A DNA stretch of 64,000 nucleotides from positions 4,154,001 to 4,218,000 of the forward strand of contig NZ_LR590469.1 in the NCBI RefSeq assembly GCF_901472495.1, written 5' to 3'. This document shows, one piece after another, positions 8,617 to 17,639 of the stretch. This stretch comes from Yersinia enterocolitica subsp. enterocolitica. Its GTDB lineage: Bacteria; Pseudomonadota; Gammaproteobacteria; Enterobacterales; Enterobacteriaceae. The notes below the pieces were generated by a model that did not search any database, was not told the DNA's origin, and saw only the letters and a program-made list of their open reading frames with translations. Position numbers and translations under genes: made by a program. Within the stretch, counting starts at the first letter, position 1, and each line of letters begins with the position of its first letter.

Positions 8617-10041
8617 ATGAGTACTGAAATTAAAACTCAGGTCGTGGTACTTGGGGCAGGCCCAGCAGGGTACTCTGCTGCTTTTCGTTGCGCGGATTTA
8701 GGTTTAGAAACCATTCTGGTTGAGCGTTACGCCACTCTGGGTGGTGTTTGCCTGAATGTCGGTTGTATCCCATCCAAAGCGTTGTTGCACGTCGCTAAAG
8801 TTATCGAAGAAGCTAAAGCATTAGCTGAACACGGTATCGTGTTTGGCGAGCCTAAAACTGATATTGATAAAGTACGTGTTTGGAAAGAGAAAGTTATCAA
8901 TCAGTTAACCGGTGGCTTGGCAGGTATGGCTAAAGGCCGTAAAGTCAAAGTAGTTAACGGTTTAGGTAAGTTCACTGGCGCTAACACCCTAGTGGTTGAG
9001 GGTGAAAACGGCCCGACGACCATTACTTTCGATAACGCGATTATCGCCGCTGGCTCTCGTCCAATCCAACTGCCATTCATTCCTCATGAAGACCCACGTG
9101 TTTGGGACTCCACTGATGCGCTGGCACTGAAAACCGTTCCTGAGCGTTTGCTGGTCATGGGCGGCGGGATCATCGGTCTGGAAATGGGTACGGTTTACCA
9201 TGCGTTGGGGTCGAAGATTGATGTAGTCGAAATGGCTGATCAAGTTATTCCGGCTGCTGACAAAGACGTAGTGAAGGTCTTTACCAAACGTATCAGTAAG
9301 CAATTCAACCTGATGCTGGAAACCAAAGTGACTGCGGTAGAAGCCAAAGAAGACGGTATCTATGTCACGATGGAAGGCAAAAAAGCGCCAGCAGAACCAC
9401 AGCGTTATGATGCAGTGCTGGTGGCTATCGGCCGTGTCCCTAACGGTAAATTACTGGATGCAGGTCAGGCTGGCGTTGAAGTTGACGAACGTGGCTTTAT
9501 CCACGTTGATAAACAACTGCGTACCAACGTACCGCACATCTTTGCTATCGGTGACATCGTGGGTCAGCCAATGCTGGCACATAAAGGTGTTCACGAAGGC
9601 CATGTTGCTGCTGAAGTTATCTCCGGCATGAAGCATTACTTCGATCCGAAAGTTATTCCATCCATTGCGTACACTGAACCAGAAGTCGCATGGGTTGGTT
9701 TGACCGAGAAAGAAGCCAAAGAAAAGGGCATCAGCTACGAAACCTCCACCTTCCCGTGGGCGGCATCAGGTCGTGCTATCGCGTCTGATTGTGCAGACGG
9801 TATGACCAAATTGATTTTCGACAAAGAAACACACCGTATCATCGGTGGTGCAATTGTCGGGACTAACGGTGGTGAACTGTTAGGTGAAATCGGTCTGGCA
9901 ATCGAGATGGGTTGTGATGCTGAAGATATCGCATTAACTATCCATGCTCACCCAACGTTGCATGAATCTGTCGGCCTGGCAGCAGAAATCTACGAAGGTA
10001 GCATTACTGACTTGCCTAACCCGAAAGCGAAAAAGAAATAA
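8617..10041 (+). CDS. lpdA: Dihydrolipoyl dehydrogenase (E3)
   Basis: FAD-dependent enzyme that reoxidises dihydrolipoyl groups with NAD+; it is shared by the pyruvate and 2-oxoglutarate dehydrogenases and the glycine cleavage system. The FAD motif GAGPAG is at residues 13-18, the redox disulfide is Cys45/Cys50 in GGVCLNVGCIPSK, the NAD motif is GGGIIG, and the C-terminal active-site His is in HAHPTLHES. Two ATG codons are in tandem (8614, 8617); the second gives MSTEIKTQ, the E. coli N-terminus, with AAGAGG upstream. It has near-complete identity to E. coli Lpd. A terminator-flanked repeat follows. Confidence 0.98.
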   Translation: MSTEIKTQVVVLGAGPAGYSAAFRCADLGLETILVERYATLGGVCLNVGCIPSKALLHVAKVIEEAKALAEHGIVFGEPKTDIDKVRVWKEKVINQLTGGLAGMAKGRKVKVVNGLGKFTGANTLVVEGENGPTTITFDNAIIAAGSRPIQLPFIPHEDPRVWDSTDALALKTVPERLLVMGGGIIGLEMGTVYHALGSKIDVVEMADQVIPAADKDVVKVFTKRISKQFNLMLETKVTAVEAKEDGIYVTMEGKKAPAEPQRYDAVLVAIGRVPNGKLLDAGQAGVEVDERGFIHVDKQLRTNVPHIFAIGDIVGQPMLAHKGVHEGHVAAEVISGMKHYFDPKVIPSIAYTEPEVAWVGLTEKEAKEKGISYETSTFPWAASGRAIASDCADGMTKLIFDKETHRIIGGAIVGTNGGELLGEIGLAIEMGCDAEDIALTIHAHPTLHESVGLAAEIYEGSITDLPNPKAKKK

Positions 10042-10067
10042 GTTTTCGCTGACGCAGTAAGATAATA

Positions 10068-10092
10068 GACGGCTCCTGAATAGGGGCCGTTT
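10068..10092 (+). terminator. First copy of the lpdA terminator hairpin
   Basis: ACGGCTCCT-GAAT-AGGGGCCGTTT forms a GC-rich hairpin 26 bp after the lpdA stop, with only a short T tract. An almost identical hairpin with seven T occurs at 10235-10263, on the other side of a 142-bp repeat. Confidence 0.8.
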
Positions 10093-10234
10093 GAGGTTAA
10101 TGACAAAGTGCCCGTAACGGTGAAAACAGGCAGATCGTAAAGACGCCGTAAACCCCTCCCTGGCGCGGACGCTTTACTCTTCTACCTGCCTTCACCTTGC
10201 AAGATCGAGTCCTTGAGGTTTGTCAGCAGTCTGA
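10093..10234. repeat. Repeat unit lying between two terminator copies (copy A)
   Basis: The 142-bp unit begins GAGGTTAATGACAAA and ends TTTGTCAGCAGTCTGA. TGACAAA at the left end is the inverse of TTTGTCA at the right end. The interior is itself palindromic: GGCAG-N3-GTAAAG on the left opposes CTTTAC-N6-CTGCC on the right. The same end sequences occur at 28641-28772, again between duplicated terminators, but with a different interior. Confidence 0.75.
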
Positions 10235-10263
10235 GACGGCTCCTGAATAGGGGGCGTTTTTTT
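10235..10263 (+). terminator. Second copy of the lpdA terminator, with T tract
   Basis: GACGGCTCCTGAATAGGGGG followed by CGTTTTTTT. It matches the 10068-10092 hairpin except for one base in the stem, and has the full T run expected of an intrinsic terminator. Confidence 0.85.
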
Positions 10264-10339
10264 GTTTAAGGGATGGTATAAATCAGGCGCTTTTGATCGC
10301 TTAGTTTTTAACGATCAATAACTTTAGCGATCAATAATT

Positions 10340-11377
10340 TTAGCGATCAAAGATAACCCCAACTCGTAATTGGCTGGGCGAAATATCGAAAGTGCGGCGC
10401 AACGCCGTAGCGAAATTCGCCGGGCTGGTATAACCCGCAATAGTTGCCGCTTGATCGATAGTGATCCCTTCTTTCTGGATAGCCAGCATGGCGCGCTTTA
10501 AACGGCAATGGCGTAAATACTCAAATACCGTAATGTTGTAGCTTTCACGAAAACGCCGCTGCAAAGTGCTTTGACTCATATTGACCAAACGCGCCAATTC
10601 ACTCATCGATAGATGGTCTGCCTCGCCACTTTCCAGCCAATCACGTACTTGCTGGATTCGATTCATGCCACGTAAAGAGACTTTATTTTGCTGTAACGCC
10701 TGCTGCTCCAGCGAACTGAATGCTTCGATAATTAAGCCAATACATTGTGTTTCACAATGCAAACGTTCCAGTGGAGTTGCAAAGGGCGGAGCACTCGCTA
10801 TTTTCTGGGCGATGGCTTGGGCGTGAACTGATGGCCGCCATAAATGAATCGCCAGATGTTGCTGAGTAAAGTTGTATAACGTATCCCAAGAACCGGCTTG
10901 CGGTAATAGATCGCCATACAGCCATTCACGGTCAAAGGTGAGGGTCAGAGTGCGCTCATGGCTATTGTTCTTACCGTGGCGAGTAAATAGGGTGTTTTCA
11001 GTCAGGGAAACCAGTGAGGCATCGCCCTTTTCCTGCAAATGCAGTTCTTTACCGCCAAATGAGATATGTGCACTGCCACTGACCACAATTGCTAGCTTCA
11101 GCGCCGGATTGAGCTGATTCTGAGTTTTGATATCGTAGAGGTTAGTCACATTCGCGGTATGCAGGATCAGATGCGGATTCAGACGTAATACTTGAAAATC
11201 GCCATACAAAACCGGATCAGTGGACAATGACTTCGCGCCACTCAGTTGATAGTCGCTGGCCACCAGATTTGACTGTTGCACAATTTGGTCGCGATAAATC
11301 GGTTTGGATGACGGGGAAATATTGCGCAACTTGTTTTTCTTCACCGCCGACATGATGGCCTCTCTAAAGATATTCAT
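10340..11377 (-). CDS. AraC-family transcriptional regulator, likely of the adjacent siderophore receptor
   Basis: The protein has 345 residues. A C-terminal AraC DNA-binding domain with two helix-turn-helices occupies about 245-340 (MSELARLVNMSQSTLQRRFR and AATIAGYTSPANFATALRR, ending in the family signature around PSQLR). The N-terminal two thirds are a presumed ligand-sensing region like that of PchR-type, siderophore-responsive regulators. It is divergent from a TonB-dependent receptor, with the Fur box between them, so control of that receptor is inferred. A second possible start is MSAVKKNK, eight residues in. In E. coli neither gene is found between lpd and acnB. The specific inducer is unknown. 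Confidence 0.85.
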   Translation of the reverse strand: MNIFREAIMSAVKKNKLRNISPSSKPIYRDQIVQQSNLVASDYQLSGAKSLSTDPVLYGDFQVLRLNPHLILHTANVTNLYDIKTQNQLNPALKLAIVVSGSAHISFGGKELHLQEKGDASLVSLTENTLFTRHGKNNSHERTLTLTFDREWLYGDLLPQAGSWDTLYNFTQQHLAIHLWRPSVHAQAIAQKIASAPPFATPLERLHCETQCIGLIIEAFSSLEQQALQQNKVSLRGMNRIQQVRDWLESGEADHLSMSELARLVNMSQSTLQRRFRESYNITVFEYLRHCRLKRAMLAIQKEGITIDQAATIAGYTSPANFATALRRTFDISPSQLRVGVIFDR

Positions 11378-11468
11378 GTTTTGACAACATTGACTTTATA
11401 ACAAAGGGTTTTGCTGTTTGCACAAACCATTTTTCTGATGGCAAATGTAACAATTAGCCAGATGAATT

Positions 11469-11487
11469 GATAATGAAAATAATTATC
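11469..11487. promoter_or_regulatory. Fur box between the AraC regulator and the receptor gene
   Basis: GATAATGAAAATAATTATC matches 17 of 19 positions of the consensus GATAATGATAATCATTATC. It lies about 90 bp before each divergent start, so iron-loaded Fur is expected to repress both genes. Confidence 0.85.
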
Positions 11488-11579
11488 AATCTTGTTCGTT
11501 TTTGTTGCCCTATGAATAGATTGGCAGAGACTTTCCTCTGCTGACATTTGCTGTGGGCGTTTGCATCGGGGAAAGTGTA

Positions 11580-13874
11580 ATGAAAGTAAAATGGCAGCGG
11601 CGCTCTCTGACGACCTTAGCGAGCTTGATTGGTATCTGCATTTCGACTCCGCTTTGGGCGCAGACACAAGATACCACTCAGGCAGGGTCTGATACAGCCG
11701 CAACACAACAAAAAGAAACAACGGCGACTGACAACAAAGCAACCACTGGCGATACCTTGGTAGTCACGGCCCAGCAGCAAGTCCGTCAAGCACTTGGCGC
11801 CTCGACTATCACGGCGGAAGATATCCGCAAACGACCTCCAGCTAATGATTTGTCTGAAATTATCCGTACCATGCCTGGCGTTAACCTCTCCGGTAACTCA
11901 GCCAGCGGTCAGCGCGGGAATAACCGCCAGATCGATATTCGCGGCATGGGGCCTGAAAATACCCTAATTATGATTGATGGCATTCCCGTTTCGAGCCGCA
12001 ATGCGGTGCGTTATGGCTGGCGTGGTGAGCGCGATACCCGTGGTGATACCAACTGGGTTCCGGCGAATATGGTTGAGAAAATCGAAGTATTACGTGGGCC
12101 AGCCGCCGCGCGCTATGGTAATGGTGCCGCCGGTGGGGTGGTGAATATCATCACCAAACAGCCGGACAAAGAACTGCATGGCAGTTGGAATGCTTACATG
12201 AATCTGCCGCAACATAGCGAAGAGGGCGCGACCCGTCGTACTGACTTCAGCCTGTTGGGGCCACTCAGTGATACCGTCAGTTTCCGTTTATACGGTGGAT
12301 ACAATAAAACTGATGCTGATGATTGGGATATTAACCAAGGCCATGAATCTGCCCGAACCGGTAATCAGGCTGGCACATTGCCTGCTGGGCGTGAAGGGGT
12401 TCGTAATAAAGATATCAACGGGTTACTGCGTTGGGAGTTTGCGCAGGGCCAATCCCTGGAGTTCGAGGCGGGCTATAGCCGTCAGGGGAATATTTATGCT
12501 GGTGATACACAAAATACCAACAGCAATGCCATTGTGCGCAGCCTATATGGCGCGGAAACCAACGTGATGTATCGCGATAATTTCTCGTTAACGCACCGTG
12601 GTTTTTGGGATAACGGTGTCAGTACCACCTCCTATGTACAGTATGAAAATACCCGCAACTCACGTATTAATGAGGGGCTGGCAGGGGGTACCGAGGGTAT
12701 CTTCTCAAATAATTATTTCAGTACAATCAAGCTGGACAACTATCTGGCCCATTCCGAGGTTAACCTGCCATTTGAGTTAGGGGTTAATCAAGTGCTGACT
12801 GTCGGTGCGGAATGGAATGACCAGAAAATGAATGACCCGACTTCCAACACCCAGACGACGACTGAGGGTGGCAGTGTCAGTGGTTTAACGGGAACAGGCC
12901 GAAATACGCGCACCTCAGCACAGATAGCGTCGGTGTTTGTTGAAGATAATATCGAGCTGACAGACACCACAATGCTGACCCCAGCGCTGCGTTTTGACCA
13001 TCACAGTACCGCAGGGAGCAATTGGAGTCCGGGGTTAAACCTGTCACAGGAACTGGGCGATTACTTCACCATGAAAATGGGGATTGCCCGCGCCTATAAA
13101 GCGCCAAACCTCTATCAAACCAACCCAAATTATCTGCTGTATAGCCGTGGTCAGGGTTGCTATGGCGGCGGCGGCAGTTGTTACTTGATGGGTAATGACG
13201 ATTTGTCAGCAGAAACCAGCGTCAACAAAGAGATCGGTTTCGAATTCCATGATGATGGCATTATTGCGGGTATCACTTATTTCCGTAACGATTACCGTAA
13301 TAAGATTGAGCCAGGTTTAGTCTCCCTGGGGACAGCTAATGGCGGTACCGGAACTTATGCTAATTCCGATATTTTCAAATGGGAAAATGTGCCGAAAGCC
13401 TTGGTTGAAGGGCTGGAAGGTAACCTGACGGTACCCTTCACTGACACGGTGCAATGGAGCAGTAACCTGACCTACATGCTGGAGTCGAAGAACAAATCTA
13501 CCGGTGATTACTTATCTATCACACCGGAGTTTACCCTGAACAGCTCAGTGAATTGGCAGGCTACGGATGATTTGTCCTTACTGTCTACCGTGACATGGTA
13601 TGGGCGTCAGAAACCGAAGAAATATGACTATCAGGGTCTGCCAGTCACCGGTACGGCGCGCAATGAAGTTAGTCCGTACGCCATCTTTGGTCTGAGCGCC
13701 AGCTACACAGTGACCAAAAATGTCAGTGTGACCACCGGTATTGAAAACTTGTTCGATAAACGCCAGTTCCGTGAGGGTAATGCCCAGAACGTCGCAAATA
13801 TCGCCGGTGCCGGTGCAGCAACCTATAATGAGCCTGGCCGGACATATTTTATTAGCTTGAATACCCAGTTTTAA
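11580..13874 (+). CDS. TonB-dependent outer-membrane receptor, FepA/PirA/IroN-like (catechol siderophore type)
   Basis: The 764-residue protein begins with a signal peptide (cleavage likely after PLWA, residue 27). A TonB box-like segment GDTLVVTA follows near 57-64, then a plug domain to about 190 with VEKIEVLRGPAAARYGNGAA and GGVVNIITKQP. The rest is a 22-strand barrel ending in the terminal Phe expected for BAM recognition (ISLNTQF). It resembles the FepA/PfeA/BfeA catecholate receptors more than hydroxamate receptors. ATG at 11580 is preferred over the GTG at 11553, because it starts directly at the signal peptide. The Fur box upstream and the divergent AraC regulator point to iron-repressed, siderophore-induced expression. 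The exact ligand cannot be told. Confidence 0.9.
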   Translation: MKVKWQRRSLTTLASLIGICISTPLWAQTQDTTQAGSDTAATQQKETTATDNKATTGDTLVVTAQQQVRQALGASTITAEDIRKRPPANDLSEIIRTMPGVNLSGNSASGQRGNNRQIDIRGMGPENTLIMIDGIPVSSRNAVRYGWRGERDTRGDTNWVPANMVEKIEVLRGPAAARYGNGAAGGVVNIITKQPDKELHGSWNAYMNLPQHSEEGATRRTDFSLLGPLSDTVSFRLYGGYNKTDADDWDINQGHESARTGNQAGTLPAGREGVRNKDINGLLRWEFAQGQSLEFEAGYSRQGNIYAGDTQNTNSNAIVRSLYGAETNVMYRDNFSLTHRGFWDNGVSTTSYVQYENTRNSRINEGLAGGTEGIFSNNYFSTIKLDNYLAHSEVNLPFELGVNQVLTVGAEWNDQKMNDPTSNTQTTTEGGSVSGLTGTGRNTRTSAQIASVFVEDNIELTDTTMLTPALRFDHHSTAGSNWSPGLNLSQELGDYFTMKMGIARAYKAPNLYQTNPNYLLYSRGQGCYGGGGSCYLMGNDDLSAETSVNKEIGFEFHDDGIIAGITYFRNDYRNKIEPGLVSLGTANGGTGTYANSDIFKWENVPKALVEGLEGNLTVPFTDTVQWSSNLTYMLESKNKSTGDYLSITPEFTLNSSVNWQATDDLSLLSTVTWYGRQKPKKYDYQGLPVTGTARNEVSPYAIFGLSASYTVTKNVSVTTGIENLFDKRQFREGNAQNVANIAGAGAATYNEPGRTYFISLNTQF

Positions 13875-13881
13875 CCGTTAG

Positions 13882-13908
13882 GAAAATCACCTAAAAATAG
13901 TGGTTTTT
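13882..13908 (+). terminator. Terminator after the TonB-dependent receptor
   Basis: AAAATCAC pairs with GTGGTTTT (one G-U) around an A-rich loop, followed by further T. It lies just after the receptor stop codon. Confidence 0.6.
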
Positions 13909-13929
13909 CATAGCAATAACGGAGTTGAT

Positions 13930-14010
13930 AAGCGGGGAAATGTACCGAATGGGTCGTAGCGGCTTAGGCCGCCGGAGCGCCCATCGGTGCAGTCGCCCCG
14001 CCAGTCACCG
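13930..14010. repeat. Copy of the repeat interior also found at 28671-28750, opposite orientation
   Basis: The segment GCGGGGAAATGTACCGAATG, then GGTCGTAGCGGC, GCCGCCGGAGCGCCCATCGG and TGCAGTC, is nearly identical to the reverse complement of 28671-28750. The end sequences seen there (TGACAAA and GTCTGA) are not recognisable here, so this looks like a partial or diverged copy. The remaining sequence up to acnB (14011-14446) shows no credible gene. Confidence 0.75.
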
Positions 14011-14446
14011 GGCTATTAAATCCGCTTTACCCGAAAATGCAGGAACCGTCATTATCGGCTGTTTCTGCTTCATTTATCGCCACAATATTTTCTCCTCCTC
14101 ATTCCGCGTTCTAAAAGCCCTATCAACAGCACGAGATTTTCACCGAGAGATGGTATCCATTCCTAATGTATGGTTATTATGCGGGGAGGTTTTGCGGATA
14201 TTTGCCCTCTTGCAAGGGGCTAACTGAGAGCGGTTATCAATAGTTCAGGTGATTACACTGTGCTCAACGATTCAGCAAAAATTTAATGTTGCTTTTATGT
14301 GAACGAATTAACACTGAGTTCAAATACTGGTATGCTGGCTGAGCGAAACTGGGCATCTTACCTTACACCTGGTGCATCATTGATGATGGCTGGTGACTAC
14401 AGATAAGCCAAGAAAAATATATGACAATAAAAGCGAGGAGAGAGTC

Positions 14447-17044
14447 GTGCTAGAAGAATACCGTAAGCACGTGGCCGAGCGTGCCGCTGAGGGTATCGTC
14501 CCCAAGCCATTAGATGCATCACAAATGGCAGCGCTGGTTGAATCATTAAAAAATCCGCCGGCGGGCGAAGATGAATTCCTGTTAGATCTGCTGATTAACC
14601 GTGTCCCCCCCGGTGTTGATGAAGCAGCTTATGTTAAAGCCGGTTTTCTGGCGGCCATAGCCAAAGGTGAAGCCCACTCCCCACTGATTACCCCTGAGAA
14701 AGCAATTGAACTGCTTGGTACCATGCAGGGTGGTTATAATATTCATCCGTTGATTGATGCGTTAGATAATGAAAAGCTGGCGCCGATTGCGGGCAAAGCT
14801 TTATCTCACACCTTGCTGATGTTTGATAACTTCTACGATGTAGAAGAAAAAGCCAAAGCAGGTAATCCTCACGCCAAGAAAATTATGCAATCCTGGGCTG
14901 ATGCCGAATGGTATCTCTCCCGCCCACCTTTGGCTGAGAAAATCACGGTAACCGTATTCAAAGTAACCGGTGAAACCAATACCGATGACTTGTCTCCGGC
15001 TCAAGATGCCTGGTCGCGCCCTGATATCCCACTGCATGCGCTGGCGATGCTGAAAAATGCCCGTGAAGGCATTCATCCGGATCAACCGGGCAGTGTTGGC
15101 CCAATCAAACAGATTGAAGAGCTGAATAAAAAAGGTTTCCCACTGGCTTATGTTGGCGATGTTGTCGGAACCGGTTCTTCTCGTAAATCAGCCACCAACT
15201 CGGTACTGTGGTTTATGGGCGACGACATCCCTTACGTGCCGAATAAGCGCGGCGGTGGTGTGGTGCTGGGCAGCAAAATTGCGCCAATCTTCTTTAACAC
15301 CATGGAAGATGCGGGTGCATTGCCAATCGAAGTAGATGTCAGCAACCTGAAGATGGGCGATGTAATTGATATCTTCCCGTATCTGGGCGAAGTGCGACAC
15401 CATGATACTGGCGCAATTTTAGCCACTTTCGAACTGAAAACTGACGTGTTGTTGGATGAAGTGCGCGCCGGTGGCCGTATCCCATTGATCGTCGGCCGCG
15501 GTTTGACCACCAAAGCGCGCGAATCTCTGGGCCTGCCAGTTAGCGAAGTGTTCCGTGTGGCGAAGCCGGTTGCTAAGAGTAACAAAGGTTTCTCGCTGGC
15601 ACAGAAAATGGTCGGTCGTGCCTGTGGCGTTGCAGGTGTGCGCCCAGGTGAATACTGCGAACCTAAAATGACCTCGGTCGGTTCACAAGATACCACCGGC
15701 CCAATGACCCGTGATGAGCTGAAAGACTTGGCGTGTCTGGGCTTCTCCGCTGATCTGGTGATGCAGTCATTCTGTCATACTGCGGCCTATCCGAAGCCTG
15801 TAGACGTGACCACTCATCACACATTACCTGACTTTATTATGAACCGTGGCGGCGTGTCACTGCGCCCGGGTGATGGCATCATCCACTCATGGCTCAACCG
15901 TATGTTGTTACCGGACACTGTCGGTACCGGTGGTGACTCCCACACCCGTTTCCCTATCGGCATTTCCTTCCCGGCGGGTTCTGGTCTGGTGGCCTTTGCG
16001 GCAGCAACAGGCGTAATGCCTCTGGACATGCCTGAATCGGTGTTAGTGCGCTTTAAGGGTAAAATGCAGCCGGGTATCACCCTGCGTGATCTGGTGCATG
16101 CTATCCCTTACTACGCGATTCAGGAAGGCCTGCTGACAGTTGAGAAACAAGGCAAGAAGAACATCTTCTCTGGTCGAATTCTGGAAATTGAAGGCTTACC
16201 AGAGCTGAAAGTTGAACAAGCATTTGAGCTGGCTGATGCTTCCGCCGAGCGTTCTGCTGCCGGTTGTACCATCAAACTGGATAAAGCGCCGATCATTGAA
16301 TACTTGCAATCCAACATTGTGTTGTTGAAGTGGATGATAGCGGAAGGTTACGGCGACCGTCGTACACTGGAGCGCCGTGCCAATGGTATGGAAAGCTGGT
16401 TGGCTAACCCAAATCTGCTGGAAGGTGATGCGGATGCGGAATACGCTGCGGTGATCGAAATCGATCTGGCGGAAATAACCCAGCCGATTCTCTGTGCGCC
16501 TAATGATCCGGATGATGCCCGCTTACTGTCAGATGTGGCTAATAGCAAAATCGATGAAGTGTTTATCGGCTCCTGCATGACCAATATTGGGCATTTCCGT
16601 GCGGCCGGTAAGCTACTGGATCAACACAAAGGCCAGTTGCCAACCCGCCTGTGGGTCGCGCCGCCGACCAAAATGGATGCCGCGCAACTGACCGAAGAGG
16701 GCTACTACAGTGTCTTTGGTAAGAGTGGTGCCCGTGTTGAGATCCCAGGCTGCTCGCTGTGTATGGGTAACCAGGCACGTGTAGCAGATGGGGCGACGGT
16801 TGTTTCTACTTCGACCCGTAACTTCCCGAACCGCTTGGGGAATGGGGCGAATGTTTATCTGGCTTCGGCTGAACTGGCAGCAATTGCATCACTGCTTGGG
16901 CGTCTGCCAACTCCTGATGAATATCAAACTTATATGGCTCAGGTTGATAAGACCGCAGCAGATACTTACCGGTATCTGAATTTTGATCAGTTGAGCCAAT
17001 ATACGGATAAAGCGGATGGTGTGATTTTCCAAACCGCCGTGTAA
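14447..17044 (+). CDS. acnB: Aconitate hydratase B
   Basis: Main TCA-cycle aconitase (citrate to isocitrate via a [4Fe-4S] cluster), also able to act as a 2-methylisocitrate dehydratase. The start is taken as GTG at 14447, preceded by the ribosome binding site GAGGAG at 14435-14440. It gives the E. coli N-terminus MLEEYRKHVAERAAEGI and 865 residues, the family length; an upstream frame extension lacks support. Cluster ligands are seen in FIGSCMTNIGHFRAAG and IPGCSLCMGNQAR. The substrate-binding loop SRKSATNSVLW is near residue 244. The N-terminal HEAT-like domain, characteristic of AcnB, is intact. A strong terminator follows at 17100. Confidence 0.98.
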   Translation: MLEEYRKHVAERAAEGIVPKPLDASQMAALVESLKNPPAGEDEFLLDLLINRVPPGVDEAAYVKAGFLAAIAKGEAHSPLITPEKAIELLGTMQGGYNIHPLIDALDNEKLAPIAGKALSHTLLMFDNFYDVEEKAKAGNPHAKKIMQSWADAEWYLSRPPLAEKITVTVFKVTGETNTDDLSPAQDAWSRPDIPLHALAMLKNAREGIHPDQPGSVGPIKQIEELNKKGFPLAYVGDVVGTGSSRKSATNSVLWFMGDDIPYVPNKRGGGVVLGSKIAPIFFNTMEDAGALPIEVDVSNLKMGDVIDIFPYLGEVRHHDTGAILATFELKTDVLLDEVRAGGRIPLIVGRGLTTKARESLGLPVSEVFRVAKPVAKSNKGFSLAQKMVGRACGVAGVRPGEYCEPKMTSVGSQDTTGPMTRDELKDLACLGFSADLVMQSFCHTAAYPKPVDVTTHHTLPDFIMNRGGVSLRPGDGIIHSWLNRMLLPDTVGTGGDSHTRFPIGISFPAGSGLVAFAAATGVMPLDMPESVLVRFKGKMQPGITLRDLVHAIPYYAIQEGLLTVEKQGKKNIFSGRILEIEGLPELKVEQAFELADASAERSAAGCTIKLDKAPIIEYLQSNIVLLKWMIAEGYGDRRTLERRANGMESWLANPNLLEGDADAEYAAVIEIDLAEITQPILCAPNDPDDARLLSDVANSKIDEVFIGSCMTNIGHFRAAGKLLDQHKGQLPTRLWVAPPTKMDAAQLTEEGYYSVFGKSGARVEIPGCSLCMGNQARVADGATVVSTSTRNFPNRLGNGANVYLASAELAAIASLLGRLPTPDEYQTYMAQVDKTAADTYRYLNFDQLSQYTDKADGVIFQTAV

Positions 17045-17099
17045 GCCGCTATACCTGCAACACCAATTACCTTGGGTATTGATGTATAATACCTATCTG

Positions 17100-17130
17100 A
17101 CGGGAGGCCTATGGCCTCCCGTTTCTATTT
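17100..17130 (+). terminator. Terminator after acnB
   Basis: ACGGGAGGCC (17100-17109) pairs perfectly with GGCCTCCCGT (17113-17122), followed by TTCTATTTT. Confidence 0.9.
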
Positions 17131-17233
17131 TAAAAGTGAAATATTGCCGCTATTTACTGGCTTTGCGAGCTTGCGCCAAGTGAGATAACTCAATACGGTT
17201 ACAATAATTAGAAGGGCATCAGGAGGACGTGCT

Positions 17234-17596
17234 ATGGACTATGAATTTTTGCGTGATTTAACCGGGCAAGTACTGGTCAGATTCTCCATGGGACATGAAG
17301 TGATCGGCCACTGGCTCAATGAAGAAATTAAAGGCGATTTAGCCAAACTTGATCAAATTGAAGCCGCCGCAGCTGAAGTCAAAGGCAGTGAACGCCAGTG
17401 GCAACTGGATGGTCATGAATATACCTTGTGGCTGGATGGTGAAGAAGTGATGGTGCGCGCCAATCAATTAGATATTGAAGGCGACGAGATGGAAGAAGGG
17501 ATGAATTACTATGACGAAGAAAGCCTCTGCCTGTGTGGTTTAGAGGACTTTCTGCGGGTGTTGCAAGGCTATCGTAACTTCATCATTTCTAAATAA
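17234..17596 (+). CDS. yacL: YacL family protein (UPF0231)
   Basis: Small acidic cytoplasmic protein of 120 residues, clearly the orthologue of E. coli YacL by the segments MDYEFLRD, GHEVIGHW, HEYTLWLDGEEVMVRANQL and EEGMNYYDEESL. The length agrees with the family. No enzymatic motif is known; the function is uncharacterised. The ribosome binding site AGGAGG is 10 bp before ATG. It sits after acnB as in E. coli and is convergent with the yddG-like gene. Confidence 0.95.
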   Translation: MDYEFLRDLTGQVLVRFSMGHEVIGHWLNEEIKGDLAKLDQIEAAAAEVKGSERQWQLDGHEYTLWLDGEEVMVRANQLDIEGDEMEEGMNYYDEESLCLCGLEDFLRVLQGYRNFIISK

Positions 17597-17639
17597 AATA
17601 TTTACTCCAAGATCGTGGAGTTGCTGCCTACCTGCGGCT

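Noticed and set aside
13925..14227. 100-residue frame between the receptor gene and acnB
   Set aside because: It runs through the repeat copy at 13930-14010, has no ribosome binding site and no family resemblance.
14393..14446. 18-residue N-terminal extension of AcnB
   Set aside because: Not conserved in the family. The GTG at 14447 has a strong ribosome binding site and gives the E. coli N-terminus.
17605..17622. ACTCCA/TGGAGT hairpin between yacL and yddG
   Set aside because: Six-base stem without a T tract; too weak to be called a terminator.
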